Positions 1-12,312 of a stretch of DNA of 64,000 bases are shown piece after piece. The stretch spans positions 130,503,712 to 130,567,711 of the forward strand of contig CM031858.1 in the NCBI GenBank assembly GCA_018697195.1. Direction: 5' to 3'. Made by a program: the position numbers and the translations under genes. The DNA comes from Certhia americana (taxonomy: Eukaryota > Chordata > Aves > Passeriformes > Certhiidae). Positions within the stretch are counted from its first letter, which is position 1. Every line of letters begins with the position of its first letter. The notes below the pieces were generated by a model. That model saw only the letters and a program-made list of their open reading frames with translations. It had not been told where the DNA came from and ran no database searches.

Positions 1-1889
1 TAAATGCTACAAATAACTGATAATGTGTAAAAATACCTGATCTGATTAAGAATTGGAAGTTAGACTTTTGGAAGAGTGCTTCAAATCATGATTTGCCATA
101 ATTTTTCATGTGTGTGGCCACAGATTCCCTGTATGACTGAGCTCTGCCCATGGTTCATGTGTGTGATTTGTCCTTCAGCTGCCTCTATAGTGGATACAGT
201 GCACGCTCAAGTACTAATCTGGCTAGCATGGTCAATACATTTTACTCTTCTGCTGCTGAGGAAAAGCCAGTTAGTGGAGACTGATCATATCTGTTCAGTC
301 CAAACAAGTGCTGAGGAGAATGTTCAGATGCAGTTGCTAAACACTCCACATTTTTGGGAACAAAGCATATGATGTCAAAACTAAAGCTATGGGCAGCTCA
401 CAAAACAAGTTTCCAAAAAAGCAAGCTAGAGCTATAGGTAATGTTTCTCTATCCTGAAATATTACATTATGGTCAGAAGACTGAAAAAAAAAACCCACCC
501 TTATATTATTCTGCCGTCATTCAAAAGAAGCGGAAGATAATATCTTGTTAAATATGGCTAAATAAATACTAGACAGCTTCACAGTTTTGGACAGATGGCA
601 AAACAGCAGAAACAAGAGTAAGTCAATGACTGCTAATGAAAGGCAGCCTCGTTCAATAGCAATGCTTCTACAACTTCAACCAGCCAAATATTTAAAAGCT
701 AGAGTACACATTCTAGAACTTTAGTAGTGAAGAAAATTTTCCATTGAAAGAAATTTTTAGAGGTGTTGATGGAATCTCCACCCTTGAAACTCCTGATAAT
801 GTTTCTGTTAAGACTGAATGTTCTTCTAAAAGCCAACTCAAAAGTTCAAGAACTAAAGAGTTCAACTCATTATGCAAAAACTTTATGTTTGGAAAGAAGT
901 TAGATGGAAAACACTTCTGCTCCTAAAGTCCATCAGTCTGGTATAAGCAAGAAAGATGATACAGCAAGAAAAATACTAAGACTGGACTGGGATGATAACT
1001 TGAATGGAAATAAGTAAAAAATTATCTGTCTTTTGTTGAGGTTGTTGTTAAAAAACATAGTAAGTGTTCTCCAAGTACCAGTACCATGCTTTTCACCATC
1101 CAAAAAAGGACCCAGGTATACCCAACCACAGGGGTTTAACACAGAAATACAGCTCTTGAATACCAGACGTGCATTTAGAAACAACATCCAAGAGAATTAG
1201 GATGTCCATTGGGAATAACTGTGTTTCTACTTCCTGCTAGACTAATATCTATGAAGCTTTACCTGAAGATACATTCCCATGCCTGAATTTTATACAGCAG
1301 GAGTTCACTGGTGTAGCATGGGCCAGGGAAATTTACATATGATCAGAAACTGAGATATTTTTCTGGTTTTCCAGCTTGTCAGAGCTCAATACACTACAGC
1401 AAAACTTGTAAAAGTCCTCTTTGGACAAGATAAGGGGCATATCTTTGTTCAGCAAAGCTGAACATCCTAGTAAGTCATGAGGCAGCTACTTTTCCCTGAC
1501 CAGAAGTTCAGCTCCTGTGAGTGAGTGGGTTGCTCCGTGACTGCGTTTGCAGAATATTCATCAGTTTAGTTCAATGGGAGCAAAGTGAGGTGTTTCTATT
1601 ACATTGCACCATGTGTCATGACACTCTCATGTTATCTCTTATCATTTTGGTACCTGGTAGCCTCACTGAGAAGGAAAATGTCACTGTGCTTGACATGTAC
1701 CTTCTTTGAAAAGCAGAGGAGGAAAGGTGGTAGTGTTAGGGAAGCAGGGAAAGCAAATTCAAATGTCTGCATGGGGCTTTTAAACCAGTAGGAATAAGTA
1801 ACTGGAGTGAAGATTTCTCACAGTAAGAGACTGTTTTATGGAGATACTGAAAGGAAAGTACTAGGACACAGCTGACCTCAGAGACATTC
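1..1889. other. Unique non-coding stretch, no gene seen
   Basis: Moderately AT-rich sequence. The open frames here are under 100 codons, run on both strands, and show no domain signature or conserved-looking motif. No repeat family was recognised by eye. Best read as intergenic or intronic DNA. Confidence 0.6.
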
Positions 1890-2045
1890 ATAACTGTACC
1901 CCTTTCTGAGTCTTCCAGGCATCAGGAGGTTCATTGCTATCTTAAAAATGAGAAAACGAGAAAGTGTAAGCAGAGGGATTCAAACCAGAACCCCTGTTTA
2001 CAAACAAGGAGTTTGCTATGCTGAGCACCTGGGATTTGAGTGGCT
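1890..2045 (-). repeat. Ancient tRNA-derived SINE relic, MIR-like
   Basis: Read on the minus strand, this stretch has a tRNA-like head: a degenerate A-box (GCTCAGCATAGC), an anticodon-arm-like segment, and a clear B-box (GGTTTGAATCC). It is followed by CTCTGCTTAC and then a TTTTCTCATTTTTAAGATAG segment, the order found in the MIR core (CTCTGCCACTTAC, then CTCATCTGTAAAATGG). MIR-type SINEs predate the mammal-bird split, so a heavily mutated relic in a bird is plausible. A decayed tRNA pseudogene is the alternative; the downstream MIR-like core argues for the SINE. No cloverleaf able to make a working tRNA is present. Boundaries are approximate. Confidence 0.5.
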
Positions 2046-3889
2046 CTGTTGCTCTGCCTGTGCAGAGAAGAGCAAGTAAATGAAGCTGCTAATGGAGAGT
2101 CTAGTTTTGGCTGGGCTGCAAAACCCATTAGAACAGCAGAGCCAAGACACTGACAATATTTTGGCATGGTTTCGCAGTGGTCAAAGTGACCCTATATATC
2201 ATTTTATGTATTTATTTTTCTATATGTGTACAGTCACCTCAATGACTTGGCATGCTTTCTAGTTATGCCAGCCAAACCAGACCTTTCCTATTTGGCTCTA
2301 CCTTCAAACTTTCTGGCTTGTCAACTTCTACAAGGAAAGATGGCTGGTAGGGGAGTCTTTGGTCTCAGCTAGGATGTAGTACCTTTTTTTTGTTGCAGTC
2401 ATAGGGTACAGAAGGAAGAATCTGTGTTTATTTCTACTCAGAAGATAAAGACAGTAAAGACAAGAGGAAAAAGGGCTAAGCAGGAAACAGTAGAGTAGGC
2501 ATTACATTTTAAAACAAGGAGTGTGTGAAGTTTTAAAATATAACAGCAAAGAACTGCATATAGCTTTAAGCTGTCTAATTAAACCAGTTAGTAGAACAGT
2601 CTCATCTGAAAATACTTGGAAGTATAAGAGCCAAGAAGTGCAAGAACCTTCAGAGATTCACTTTCAGCTTCATGGACATCTAATACTACATTATGGGTGT
2701 AATATTTAATGTTTATGGTTTGCTTGTGTACTCACTTTCTAGGGGCTCAGCAATCACAAGCTGTACAGTGTTTTAGTGAAGCATCATCTCAGACCCTGCA
2801 AAAAAACCAGAAACAGAGATGGTCTAGAAATGTCCAAAGTGAGGCAATGCTTTTGAGGACGGAAAGTTGAGTTGTCAGAGGAGCTTAGTAGCTCCTATCT
2901 TATTGACAAAGATACCTTTTATGGCCATGAGAGCATGTTTGAAAGAACTACTGCATGAGGAAAGAGAGTGGAAAATGTTACACTGTGAACTCGTTTCATC
3001 CTTAATGACATTTTACTCTGACATGGGGATGACATTGTCAGGCTGATCCGAGAAAAATGTCTTCCAGGATCTTTTGAAACGGGGAACTTGATTTCCTGAC
3101 GCAAAAAGCAGTAAGATGATATGATGGTTGGTTGGACTAAAAAAAAAACCCAACAAATTGGAACATGCATCTCCTTCTCAGCAGCAGGCTGAGATACTGA
3201 ACATGTTACTTACAGATCTATGCAGTATCTTTCTGACTCTGCTGCTTGCAGACAAGCTCCCATGCCCAGTTCTTATGGAAATAATGCTTTGAGTGAGCTG
3301 CCCATTATTCCCATTGGTATAAATGGCTATATTATTAGCACACTATGATGAACTGAATGCAGTAAGGACTTCTGTCCTATGGTGGGGGGCTCTTCTCACA
3401 TACTTCACAGTCTGAAAAAAGCCAACACTTTAAAACCATATTTCATGTAGAGTATATAACAGCAACAATAACAAAAAAGAGGCAATAAGACCTACAGTAC
3501 TAGAAATTAACTGGTGTAAGGCATTTTAAAATAAAGGCAAATAGAGGTAGAGGCATCTGTTATTGAAACTCAAAACTTTTGATTTAGGAAGAACTGGATG
3601 TTCTGTACCACACCACTGAATATTCTTGTGAATCAATATTTTTTTAATATCTATACTGACATATCTTATAGGATGCATTTAACATTTTTGATCTCGAAGA
3701 TAGCTTTCATATAGCTCTGAAAAATTGTTGTAATACAATTGGCCAGAAATGGCCATGTATTTGCACTGACTGTAAGAAAATATTTTGTGGCTTTATAAGC
3801 AACTATAAGCAATTGAACAACAAAACATAAAGGAATTAATCAGAAGACACACAGCCTAAAGCCAAACAAGGGTTATCTGTTGTTTACTT
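2046..3889. other. Unique non-coding stretch, no gene seen
   Basis: Only short open frames without family signatures. There are A-runs (around 3137-3150) and ordinary AT-rich DNA, but no tRNA, LTR or LINE signature could be recognised. Confidence 0.6.
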
Positions 3890-3992
3890 CAGAATCACAG
3901 AACTGTTTTCTGGAAGGGACTGCCGGCAGTCATCTGGTTCAACTTTGGTGTGAAGTTGAACTATTGTTTACAGCAGGTCAGACTGGAGAGAG
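3890..3992 (-). mobile_element. CR1 LINE 3'-end fragment
   Basis: The plus strand reads AGAATCACAGAA, then CTGGAAGGGAC, then a segment resembling GATCATCTGGTTCAAC. This is the reverse complement of the CR1 3' untranslated end, which typically carries GTTGGAAGGGACC and ATCATCTAGTTCCAAC followed by the ATTCTGTG tail. Only about 100 bp survive, consistent with the severe 5' truncation usual for CR1. It is much more diverged than copies A and B further along. No coding sequence remains. The inner boundary is uncertain because the match fades after about 3990. Confidence 0.7.
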
Positions 3993-4600
3993 CTCCCTTC
4001 CACTGTGCCCTGAAAAAAATAGATACTGATATGACATTCTGGTGGAATCCAGTCATACAAAGGCAAATTACTAGTTTTACACGAATTTTATGAGATGAAG
4101 ATATATAGTTTTACATATAACCTAAATTAAAATGTAAGTCTGATTGCAGTACAGGAAAGATAATTGCTTTGCTCCATCTCTGGACTATGAATAAAAAACA
4201 TGTCCTGACATATTCTAACTGCTTTTCAGCTATCACAAATTGTTTGGCTTTCCACAAAAGCAATGCTAAGAATTTTTTACCATCATTCCCTAGCTGAACC
4301 TAAAAGTATGCAAATAGAATACATTGATATAAAATCTCTCAAATATCTGCTTTGCAAACACAGAATGTACCCTGTTATGGTTTAGTGTGGCATAATATGT
4401 GGACACCACCCTGGTAAGGAGCAGAGATAATGCCACTTGGCTGAGCTGTGCTTGGCACAGCTGTGCTGTGCATGCTCACAGCCTGAGCAAACAAGAGGGA
4501 AAAATGTCAGCTTAAACTTCAGCAGGTATTTTAGGTCAGAAGATGCTAAAATTTTTTATCCCTTGAAAGACATGGGCTGATAAAACTGGCAATGCTATGA
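3993..4600. other. Unique non-coding stretch
   Basis: AT-rich sequence between a CR1 scrap and the palindromic AT block. No open frame of note and no recognised repeat. Confidence 0.55.
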
Positions 4601-4716
4601 GATACTAATCTAGTATACTATAGATATTATATATCTATAATCTAGATATATATATATCTATATATAGATATATACTATATATATACTATATCTATAATCT
4701 AGATACTAATCTAGTA
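4601..4716. repeat. AT-rich block with direct and inverted repeats
   Basis: A 15-bp direct repeat (GATACTAATCTAGTA) brackets the block at 4601-4615 and 4702-4716. A second repeated unit, TCTATAATCTAGATA, occurs at 4634-4648 and 4691-4705. Between them is an alternating TATATA/TCTATA run that is largely self-complementary, so the block could fold into a long imperfect hairpin. It probably arose by slippage and local duplication of a short TA/TCTA microsatellite. No gene is involved. Confidence 0.8.
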
Positions 4717-7092
4717 AACACTGGCATTGTGTTTATTGTATAGAAGCTGAAAATTAAATTGCAGGCTGTGAGGAGAATTTCTTAACTGCTTTAATACTGG
4801 CCTTAGCTGCAACATCTGTCCTGCTGCCAGTACTTTAGTGAGGAGAGAAACAGAGCAAAACATGGTTCTGTGCCACCCATCCCACCACTACACAGCACTG
4901 ATGTATTAAACTCTTGGTTTCTCTGCTCTCCTCCTCCCCTTTGCTGCTGGGTCCTTCTCACACCATGTCAACACTTTGAGAACTGGCATGGCATGAACCT
5001 CACTGATGGATCTGGCTTGTGCACATACAAATGCTACAGATGTGTTTGAGTTTATATTTGCTAGCAAGATGTTTGAGAGGAGTGCCCACCACTGGGTTAC
5101 AGAAAGAGAGAGCAAGTGTGTTCATTTGAGTCATGAATGCAATTTACATTCTTGATCCTTCAGTATATTCTGCTGTCCCTCACAAGGATCCATTTGGACC
5201 CAAAATATTTCCTTTCACCTCTCTGTTGCTTGATTTGCAGTAAATGCTGAAGTTTTCTGTTTCCTCCATACCTGCCTGGAGAATTAGATAAGGAGCAGTG
5301 ATGCAGGCAGCAGATGTCCAAGCACCTGCAGCAAGGTCTTTACTCTCAGTGTGGCACTACAAGAGCTAATTGTTCGTAAATGTGATGATGTTTTTGAATG
5401 TGTACTCAGAGGACAACACCCAGTGCTGTCTTCTCTTCCTGGGCTGTAAAAGTGTCTTTGAGCTTCTCTGGCTGCTGGGCAGGGGTGAGATGATGAGCAC
5501 TGCAGAGTGACAGATAAGGATCTGTAGCATCTTTGAGTGACCTTCACTGGATGCAAACCTGAGGGGTTTTCAACATGGGTAAGCAAGGAATATGGCCAAC
5601 CTGGTGTTTTAATGGAGAAAAATAAGTGAACTAGTTAGGTAACCCACTACTGCAGTATGTGTTTGACATTAGAATGAACAGCATCACTTTAAAGCACCTG
5701 TGGATCTAGGCAATAATTTTCAGGATTGCAGCAAACCACTCTGAAGATGGTTCAGATATAGTGTCAAAGAGAATTTGGCCCAGTGACTGTAACCAAAGTC
5801 AGAATGTTTATTACCAGTTAATTTGTACACATGCCTGTGGCTCTTATTCTTGGAAACAACCTCTCTGAGTGACTGTGAAATGCTGCTATTTCTGCTGCAA
5901 AAAGTACACTTTTCCTGTGGTAGACCAATGCATCTTGGAAGCTGCTCAGCTGTTGTAGCTGTTTGTTAAATGTTCTTTATTTATGTGTAGGAACTTATGG
6001 AATAATGTGATAGACAGTGTAGTCATATGGCACCTGCATCCACTTTATTGTAGCTGTAGGACAAGGGATCAAGTTCATTCTGGGTTCAAGCAAATTCTGC
6101 TGCTACTAGGAAATGTCCTTGTCATGTACAGGTCTTGTTCTTATCCCACAGAATGAAGAAGGGGAACTGAATTTGTGATACTATTTTAAACCATCAGGAA
6201 GAAGCAAATAACTGGTCTGCAATTTCCGGACGCATTCTACTGGGAGTTTTTTAAGGCTGTTTGAGCATTTTGAACTACATTGTTTCCCCCTGAGCTGAAA
6301 AATTCTTCCCTGCCATTCTGCACCTTCTGTTGATCATGGTTCAAAGATCAAAGTAAAGTGTGTTTTCTGAGAAGCAAAGGTTAGAGTAATTCACGAAGTT
6401 ACTTGACTACTGGGAGTTCAGGGGCAAGCATTTGGGCAGCAAATGGAGTCTAGAGCCCTTGCGTCCTACTGTCTACCCATCCCCTGGCATCTGTTCTGAA
6501 AATGTGGTTGCTTTTGCAGGAACTGAATCCTGCATTAAAGAACCAGCACTGGCACTCAAAAACATTGAAAAAATTACCAGCCTAGTGTGAATTCCACAGA
6601 CCTCTTTATAAATATGACATTTTTCCTGCACTTACAAGTAGAGCAGTTATCCTTCTTCCTTGCTTGTTAGTGGAGAGAGGATTTTGTCCCTCGAGTTTAA
6701 TTAAGCACCTAAAGTCATGGCTTTATTTATTGATAAGCCTTTCCAGGGTGTCTCTGTAATATCTGAGGCCACTCAAGCCGTGACCCTGCTGCATTCCTTG
6801 GGAGGCAGGGAAAGGTCTCAGAGGTTTATCGCTGCTGCCCGGGAGCTCACCCATCACTAACTGTAGTAGTGCTAAGTGTGCAACCTGCTGGTACTAGAGT
6901 CACCACTGGCGGTGGAGGTGGAGTGATTATAACAGTATTTGACTTGCTGTGATATGAGACACTATACTTAGAAACCAGTCAGAGGGAAATTGGATGGAAG
7001 AGACAATAAGGCAGAAGCTGTTAATCCCTTTAGCATGTTTATGGTAATTGGTATAGAAGCCTGTGTACCTACCTGAATGTACTTCAGGGAAA
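4717..7092. other. Unique non-coding stretch, no gene seen
   Basis: Short open frames up to about 100 codons on the minus strand (5284-5586) show no domain and no conserved composition. No LTR or LINE signature was recognised before the CR1 tail at 7093. Confidence 0.55.
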
Positions 7093-7128
7093 GAATCACA
7101 GAATCACAAATTCACAGATTCACAGAAT
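7093..7128 (-). repeat. CR1 3' terminal ATTCTGTGA-type repeats
   Basis: The plus strand reads imperfect tandem units of GAATCACA / GATTCACA, the reverse complement of the short ATTCTGTG(A) repeats that end CR1 elements in place of a poly(A) tail. About four imperfect copies are present. They fix the orientation and 3' boundary of copy A. Confidence 0.9.
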
Positions 7129-7298
7129 GGGTCAGGTTGGAACAGATCACAGTGGATCATCTAATCCAATCTCCCTGTTCAATCAGGGTCATTCCAGAGC
7201 ACATGGTACAGGATTGTGTCCAGACTGTTCCTGAATATTTCCAGTGAGGAAGACTCAACAGATGTTTTTCCTCATGTTCAGGTGAAACTTCCTTTGCA

Positions 7299-8880
7299 TC
7301 AGTTTCTGCCCATTGCCTCTTGTCCTATCTCTTGGCACCACTGAGAAGAGCCTGGTCCATCCTCTTGCCACCCTCCCTGCAGGCACTGACAGACATTGAT
7401 GAGGTTCCCTCTCAGTTGTTTCTTCTCAAAGCTGAACAGGCCCAACTCTCTCAGCCCTTCCTCATAAGACAGATGCTGCAGTCCCCTCATGATCTTTGCA
7501 GCTCTCCTCCAGACCCTCTCCAGTAGTTGCATGTCTCTCTTGTCCTGAGGAGCTCTGAACTGGACCAAGCACTCCAGATGGTGCCTCACTAGGGCTGAGC
7601 AGAGGGGCAGGATCACCTCCCTTGGAGCTGCTGACAATGCTCTCCCTAGTGCACCCCAGATACTTTTGTCTTTCTTCACCCTGAGGACACAGTCCTGGCT
7701 CATGGACAGTTTGTTGTCCACCAGGATTCCACAGTCTCCAGCAGGTCATACCCCTGAATTCCCCTTTGCTGAGTTTCAGATGGCTTTTCTCTGCCCATCT
7801 CCCCAGCCTGTCGAGGTCCTTCTGAAGGGCTGCACAGCACTCTGGGCTATCAGCCACTCCTCCCACCTTTGTGTTGTCAGGGAACTCACTGAGGAGGCCT
7901 CTGCCCCTTCACCCAAGTTATTGGTGAAAAGTTAAACAATACTGGGCCCAGTACTGAACCTCGGGGGACAGCACCAGTGGCAGGCCTCCAACTAGACCCC
8001 GTGCCACTGATTACAGCCCTCTGGGATCTGCTGTTCAGCCAGTTCTCAAACCACCTCTCTGTCCACTCACCCACTCCACACCTCCTGAGTTTGCCTGTGA
8101 GGATGTTCTGAGAGACAGTGTTGACAGCCTTGCTGAGCTCAAGGTAGACAGTACCCTTTGCTCTCCCCTCATCCATCCAGTCAGTTGTTTCATCATAGAA
8201 GGTGTTCAGGCTGGTCAAGCATGATTTACTTTTAGTGAATCCATGCTGACTACTCCTGATCACTTTCTTTTCATCCATGTGGATAGTGATGGCCTCCAGA
8301 ATGTGCTGGAGGTGCTGTATCACCTTTCCAGGGATTGAGATGAGGCTGACTGTCCTGGAGTTGCCTGTGTCTTTCTCCTTGCCCTTTTGGAAGACTGGGG
8401 CAACATTGTTTCCTTCCAGACCTCAGGCACCTCTCCTGCTGTCCATGACCCTTCAAAGATGACTGTGAGTAGTAGTGTTGTGGTGTCCACCAGCTCTCTT
8501 AGCATTTGTGGATGCATCCCCTCAGGGCCAATGGACTTGTGCATCTCAGGTTTGCCTAGGTGTTCTCTAACCCAATCCTCCATGACCATGGAAAGGACTT
8601 CCTTCCAACATCCCTTTACCCTGGTCTCCTGGGTCAGAGATCCCTAAGGGCTGGTCTTGTCAGTGAAGACCGATGCAAAGCAGGCATTTGGTAACTCTGC
8701 CATCTCTGTAACCTCTGTTACCAGGGTTCCCCCTCCATTTAATAATGGTTCTACATTGTCCTTTGTTTTTCTTTTGTTATTGATGTATTTGAAGAAGTCC
8801 TTCTTGGTGTCCTTGACATCCTTAACCAGATTTAATTCCAGATGGAATTGGAATTCCTTGGCCTTCTGCTGCCATTATTT
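7299..8880 (-). pseudogene. CR1 ORF2 reverse-transcriptase pseudogene (copy A)
   Basis: This is the decayed RT and C-terminal part of CR1 ORF2, a LINE polyprotein with an N-terminal endonuclease and a reverse transcriptase. From 5' to 3' on the minus strand one sees a LVKDVKDTKKDFFKY segment (near 8800-8845), the QHGFTKSKSCLT segment (near 8240), motif A as YLELSKAVN (8119-8147; the family has LDFSKAFD), motif B as VPRGSVLGPVLFN, motif C as FPDN (7873-7884; the family has FADD), and a C-terminal [18 protein letters not shown] segment (near 7420). At least three frameshifts break the frame: near the VWK segment (about 8400), after LFN (about 7930) and just before motif C. Catalytic acidic residues are lost, so no active enzyme could be made. 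The same lesions occur in copy B. Confidence 0.92.
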
Positions 8881-8885
8881 TTTGC

Positions 8886-11800
8886 AAGACCACTACCAGT
8901 ATTTTAAAGTAATCTAATTAAAAGCAAGATCCTAGAGTTAAACTAATCCAAACCTGCATATTTTCTGTGTTTTCCCATTTCTGACAACAGCAAAAAATTT
9001 GCAGGTCAAAATAACTCCCAGAGGTGGAAATATTATTTATTGCTCAGCCTTTTTTTCTTCATAAAGAAGTGTGTGGTAAGTATATATTTAGACATTAATT
9101 GAAAAATAATAATAACAAAGAATTATGAGAACTTTTCACCTCTGTGAGTACCTTTTTCTTTTCCCTTAGCAGTCCTGAATATGGAGCAGGGAAACAGGTG
9201 TCATAAATCCACAAAATAATTATTCCCCATTTGCTACATTACATTTTATTTATATTCTCTGGCTGTTATTTTATGTTAAATCTTCAAGTTCTCTTGTTAG
9301 ATTTTAGTTTTTACCCCAGCAAATGAGGACATTGCACATAATCACTGTTGCTACAGAGGTTTCTTTTCCAAAGCTTAATTACTCTCTGGTTATGTTCATA
9401 AGAGTATTAAATATTTCTGATAGTTTTTGGTAACTGTGAATTTTTGTGAGAGACTTCCTTTATGATTGGAAATAACTGCTCTTTCAGGAACAGATTCTTC
9501 AGATGTTTTTCCATTTAAAAAATGAAAAAATTAATTAAATTTTTTAGAAAAAAAATTATTTTTTTGTAAAACCTGGTAAGGTTTTGTCTTTTAAGCTCCT
9601 GGTAACCTACCCCTCTCTGCTGTGTCCTTGAGGAGAAAGAACTTCAGGCTTCCATGATGTTTGCCTCAGACTGAAGAGTTTGAAATAAATGAAATTTTGA
9701 TCTATGACAGAACCTGTTGCCTTCAGTAGTGAAGACACAGTGTCCTGTATACCTACTGGATATAAAGGTGGAGATGTTAACTGCCATAAGGAGCATGCAG
9801 TCAAGAGGTGATGGAAGAGATCAGACAGAATAAAAGCAGCTGGAGCAGATGTACAAATCTGTAGGCAGACTCATCAAATGTGTCTCAAGAGATAGTTCAG
9901 CAGAATAGAGCAGAGCCTTGCAGACAAACTCAGAGAAGCCAACCATGGATTTCTCTTTTCTCTCCTACATTTTAGATGTCAGTACGGCATTCCTTTGGTT
10001 ATGTTTTACACCATCAGACCTGGCACTGACAAGCACCCTCAGCCAGGTGAGAGGCTGCAGACTGTAATGGCAAACTGGCTGTCCAGCTATGCTGAGCAGA
10101 GGGGAGCTGAGCAAAGGCACCCAAGTTATTTGCTCATCAACACAAATCTTCGCAGTCATCTTAAGTGTGGGCCTGAAAATAACATTGCTGTGTTAGCCTG
10201 CCTCTAAGCCTCTGCTAAAGAGGATTACCTCTGGTCATGCTATACTGCTTCCATCTCTGGACTAACATTTTTCCCATTTGCTTGAGGTCTCTGAGCCCTG
10301 CTTTACTGAAGTTGGAGTAAAAATCCCTTCCATTCAAAGAACACCACTTTGCAGAACAGCAGTGCAGAGGAGCACAAGTTTACATAGACTCCAGGACAGC
10401 TGACTCTGGAGAGTGAGTAATCTGAGTTTAAGCTGGGAGGAACTGCTGTTCTTTGTCCCATCATGAGCACAATCAGCATTGTAAGACCTTTTCTGCAGTA
10501 AATCCTGGCTTTCAGTCTCAGATTTCTTTCTTCATAATCAAAATTGCTTTGTTTCTAGTTTTTTTTTTAAATTATCTTCATATATAGATTGAAGCAGATG
10601 AATAAAATTCATCCTCTATTGATTTCAAAGACTTTTGTTGAGCAGTAATATGAGACAGGCCTGTATTTAGAAAGTTGATATGGTTAAAATTTCAGGAGGT
10701 AAATGGTAGTTCAAGATATGCACCGTGTAATAAGAGATCTAGAGGGAAAACACAAGTTACACTCCCAGTTGAAGCAGGGTATTTAGCACAGCATTTAGGT
10801 GTATTCTACCAGGTGATTCAAAAGCATCTACCCTGCCTTGGACTGCTGCCCCAGCTCTTATTATGTCCAAATCAGAGGCAGACCAGACCATTTCTCCATC
10901 AGAGGTGACTGAGACCTGCCCAGCATGGATGCAGGGTTGACCAGGTTACCAAGAAGGGGAGCAGCACCAGGCTGGGTTGGAGACACACTGATTCACTGTT
11001 TCTAGCAGGTAATTTTTGTCAGTGCAGCTCCTCAGGCCTTGTTAGAAGTGAAAACAGCTTTGCCCATGGGCACATTCTCTAAGGAGAGCAGCTGTTTTCA
11101 TAGAAACAATTAAAATCCATACCAAGGAGACATTTTATCAGAGTTCTGGCCAGAACCACCATCCCCCCTCCATGCATCTACTTGCAGGTGTTTCAAGAGG
11201 GAGAGTTGAGAGAAGGAAAAAAGCAAGGCTTAGCTAAAAGTAAGCATGACTAACAAATTACTCATAATTTAGGTTTGTTAATTGCATAGAACCCAATTAA
11301 ATCTTTCCACATCTGAAATGGAATAACTTATGCTCACAGCAGAGCTGTTTAGCTATGAGATATTTCTGGTGACACTTGTCTGTTGATTTGCCGTTAGATA
11401 ACTTTCTGGCTTGAGGCCAGTGGAACTGAGCTAAGAGACTTTTTGTACATGTGTTTGCAGCACATTTTTACAAAGGGTTGCCAGAGTTTGGCCCATGATG
11501 ACTAGTGAGTGGATTTATTACATTATTATTTTAGATTGTTATATTATTATTATGCATGACTGACATCGTGAAATTCTTATGTTGCAGAACTGTGTAGAGT
11601 TCATATAAACCAGTAAGCCAGAGAGGCATTTTTTCATAAAATTCCAACCTAAAGTGCAAATTTTGTGTAACTGAAAAGTAATAATTTTATGCAGCATCTG
11701 CTAGAATGAGAATATCTCCCCAAATATGTTGCCTCAAAGTGGACTTAGAAAAAACCTTTCCTGTGATTCTAAAAAAAGGCAGATGACCAAAACCCTACAA

Positions 11801-12221
11801 TTTCCAAGTGTGTGTGCCTCTTCCCTTCTTAGCTCCAGCTGGGGCCACAAGTGGAAATACCAAAATACCACAGAAATGTAGTTCTTGTGGTACTTTCAGC
11901 CCCAGCAGAAGCAGGACATATTAGAAATCTTCCAATAAATCATGTTTTCATGAGATTTCTAAACCATCATTGCAAGCTCAAAAAGTTTGAATAAGAAACC
12001 CAGCTCTGCTTGCCCGCCTCACCCTCAGGATATTTACCTTTATAGTCAAGGACTGTTCAGTCTGAGATATGGCTCATGTTCCTTCTAAGCCATAATATAT
12101 GTTCAGTTTCACATTAAATTTAGCAATAAATTGGATTAAGTCTTGTCATGAAAGACAGATTTAACTTTGGCCTTCCATTTCTGATAGCTTCAGGACAGTG
12201 TTTTGTTTGTTTATTTTCCAG
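8886..12221. other. Unique non-coding stretch, no gene seen
   Basis: Contains T- and A-rich tracts (9520-9570) and scattered short open frames on both strands, none with a recognisable domain. No tRNA, LTR or LINE signature was recognised. Confidence 0.55.
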
Positions 12222-12312
12222 GACTAAGGCAACTACAAGGCTGAGCAGTTTGAATGCTCATGGCAGAAAGAGCTGCAGCCAGCAATTTGGGTGCAAACCT
12301 GTGTGTGGACAG
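12222..12312 (+). other. Candidate internal exon (91 bp), unassigned
   Basis: The segment is preceded by a long pyrimidine-rich tract ending TTTATTTTCCAG and followed directly by ACAG/GTAAGA, a near-ideal 5' splice site. One frame stays open through the whole segment, giving 30 complete codons in phase with the donor and including Cys residues (SCSQQFGC and KPVCGQ). No protein family was recognised and no partner exons were found in the window. It could be a lncRNA exon, an exon of a gene extending outside the window, or chance. The evidence is splice-site quality plus an open frame only. Confidence 0.25.

Larger units (their letters stand above)
7093..8885 (-). mobile_element. CR1 LINE copy A, 5'-truncated
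   Basis: A minus-strand CR1 non-LTR retrotransposon. Its 3' end lies at the left: reverse-complemented ATTCTGTGA-type repeats at 7093-7128, then the conserved 3' end near 7135-7170. To the right is the C-terminal part of ORF2, running back through the reverse transcriptase to a short piece upstream of the fingers, where homology stops near 8885. Full CR1 elements are about 4.5 kb, so only the 3' 1.8 kb is present, typical of incomplete target-primed reverse transcription. It is very similar to copy B at 49.2-52.6 kb over its whole length but inserted in the opposite orientation. Target-site duplications were not identified. Confidence 0.95.

Noticed and set aside
1966..2040. Possible functional tRNA gene on the minus strand
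   Set aside because: B-box is good, but the A-box is degenerate and no acceptor-stem pairing is visible; the MIR-like sequence that follows explains it better.
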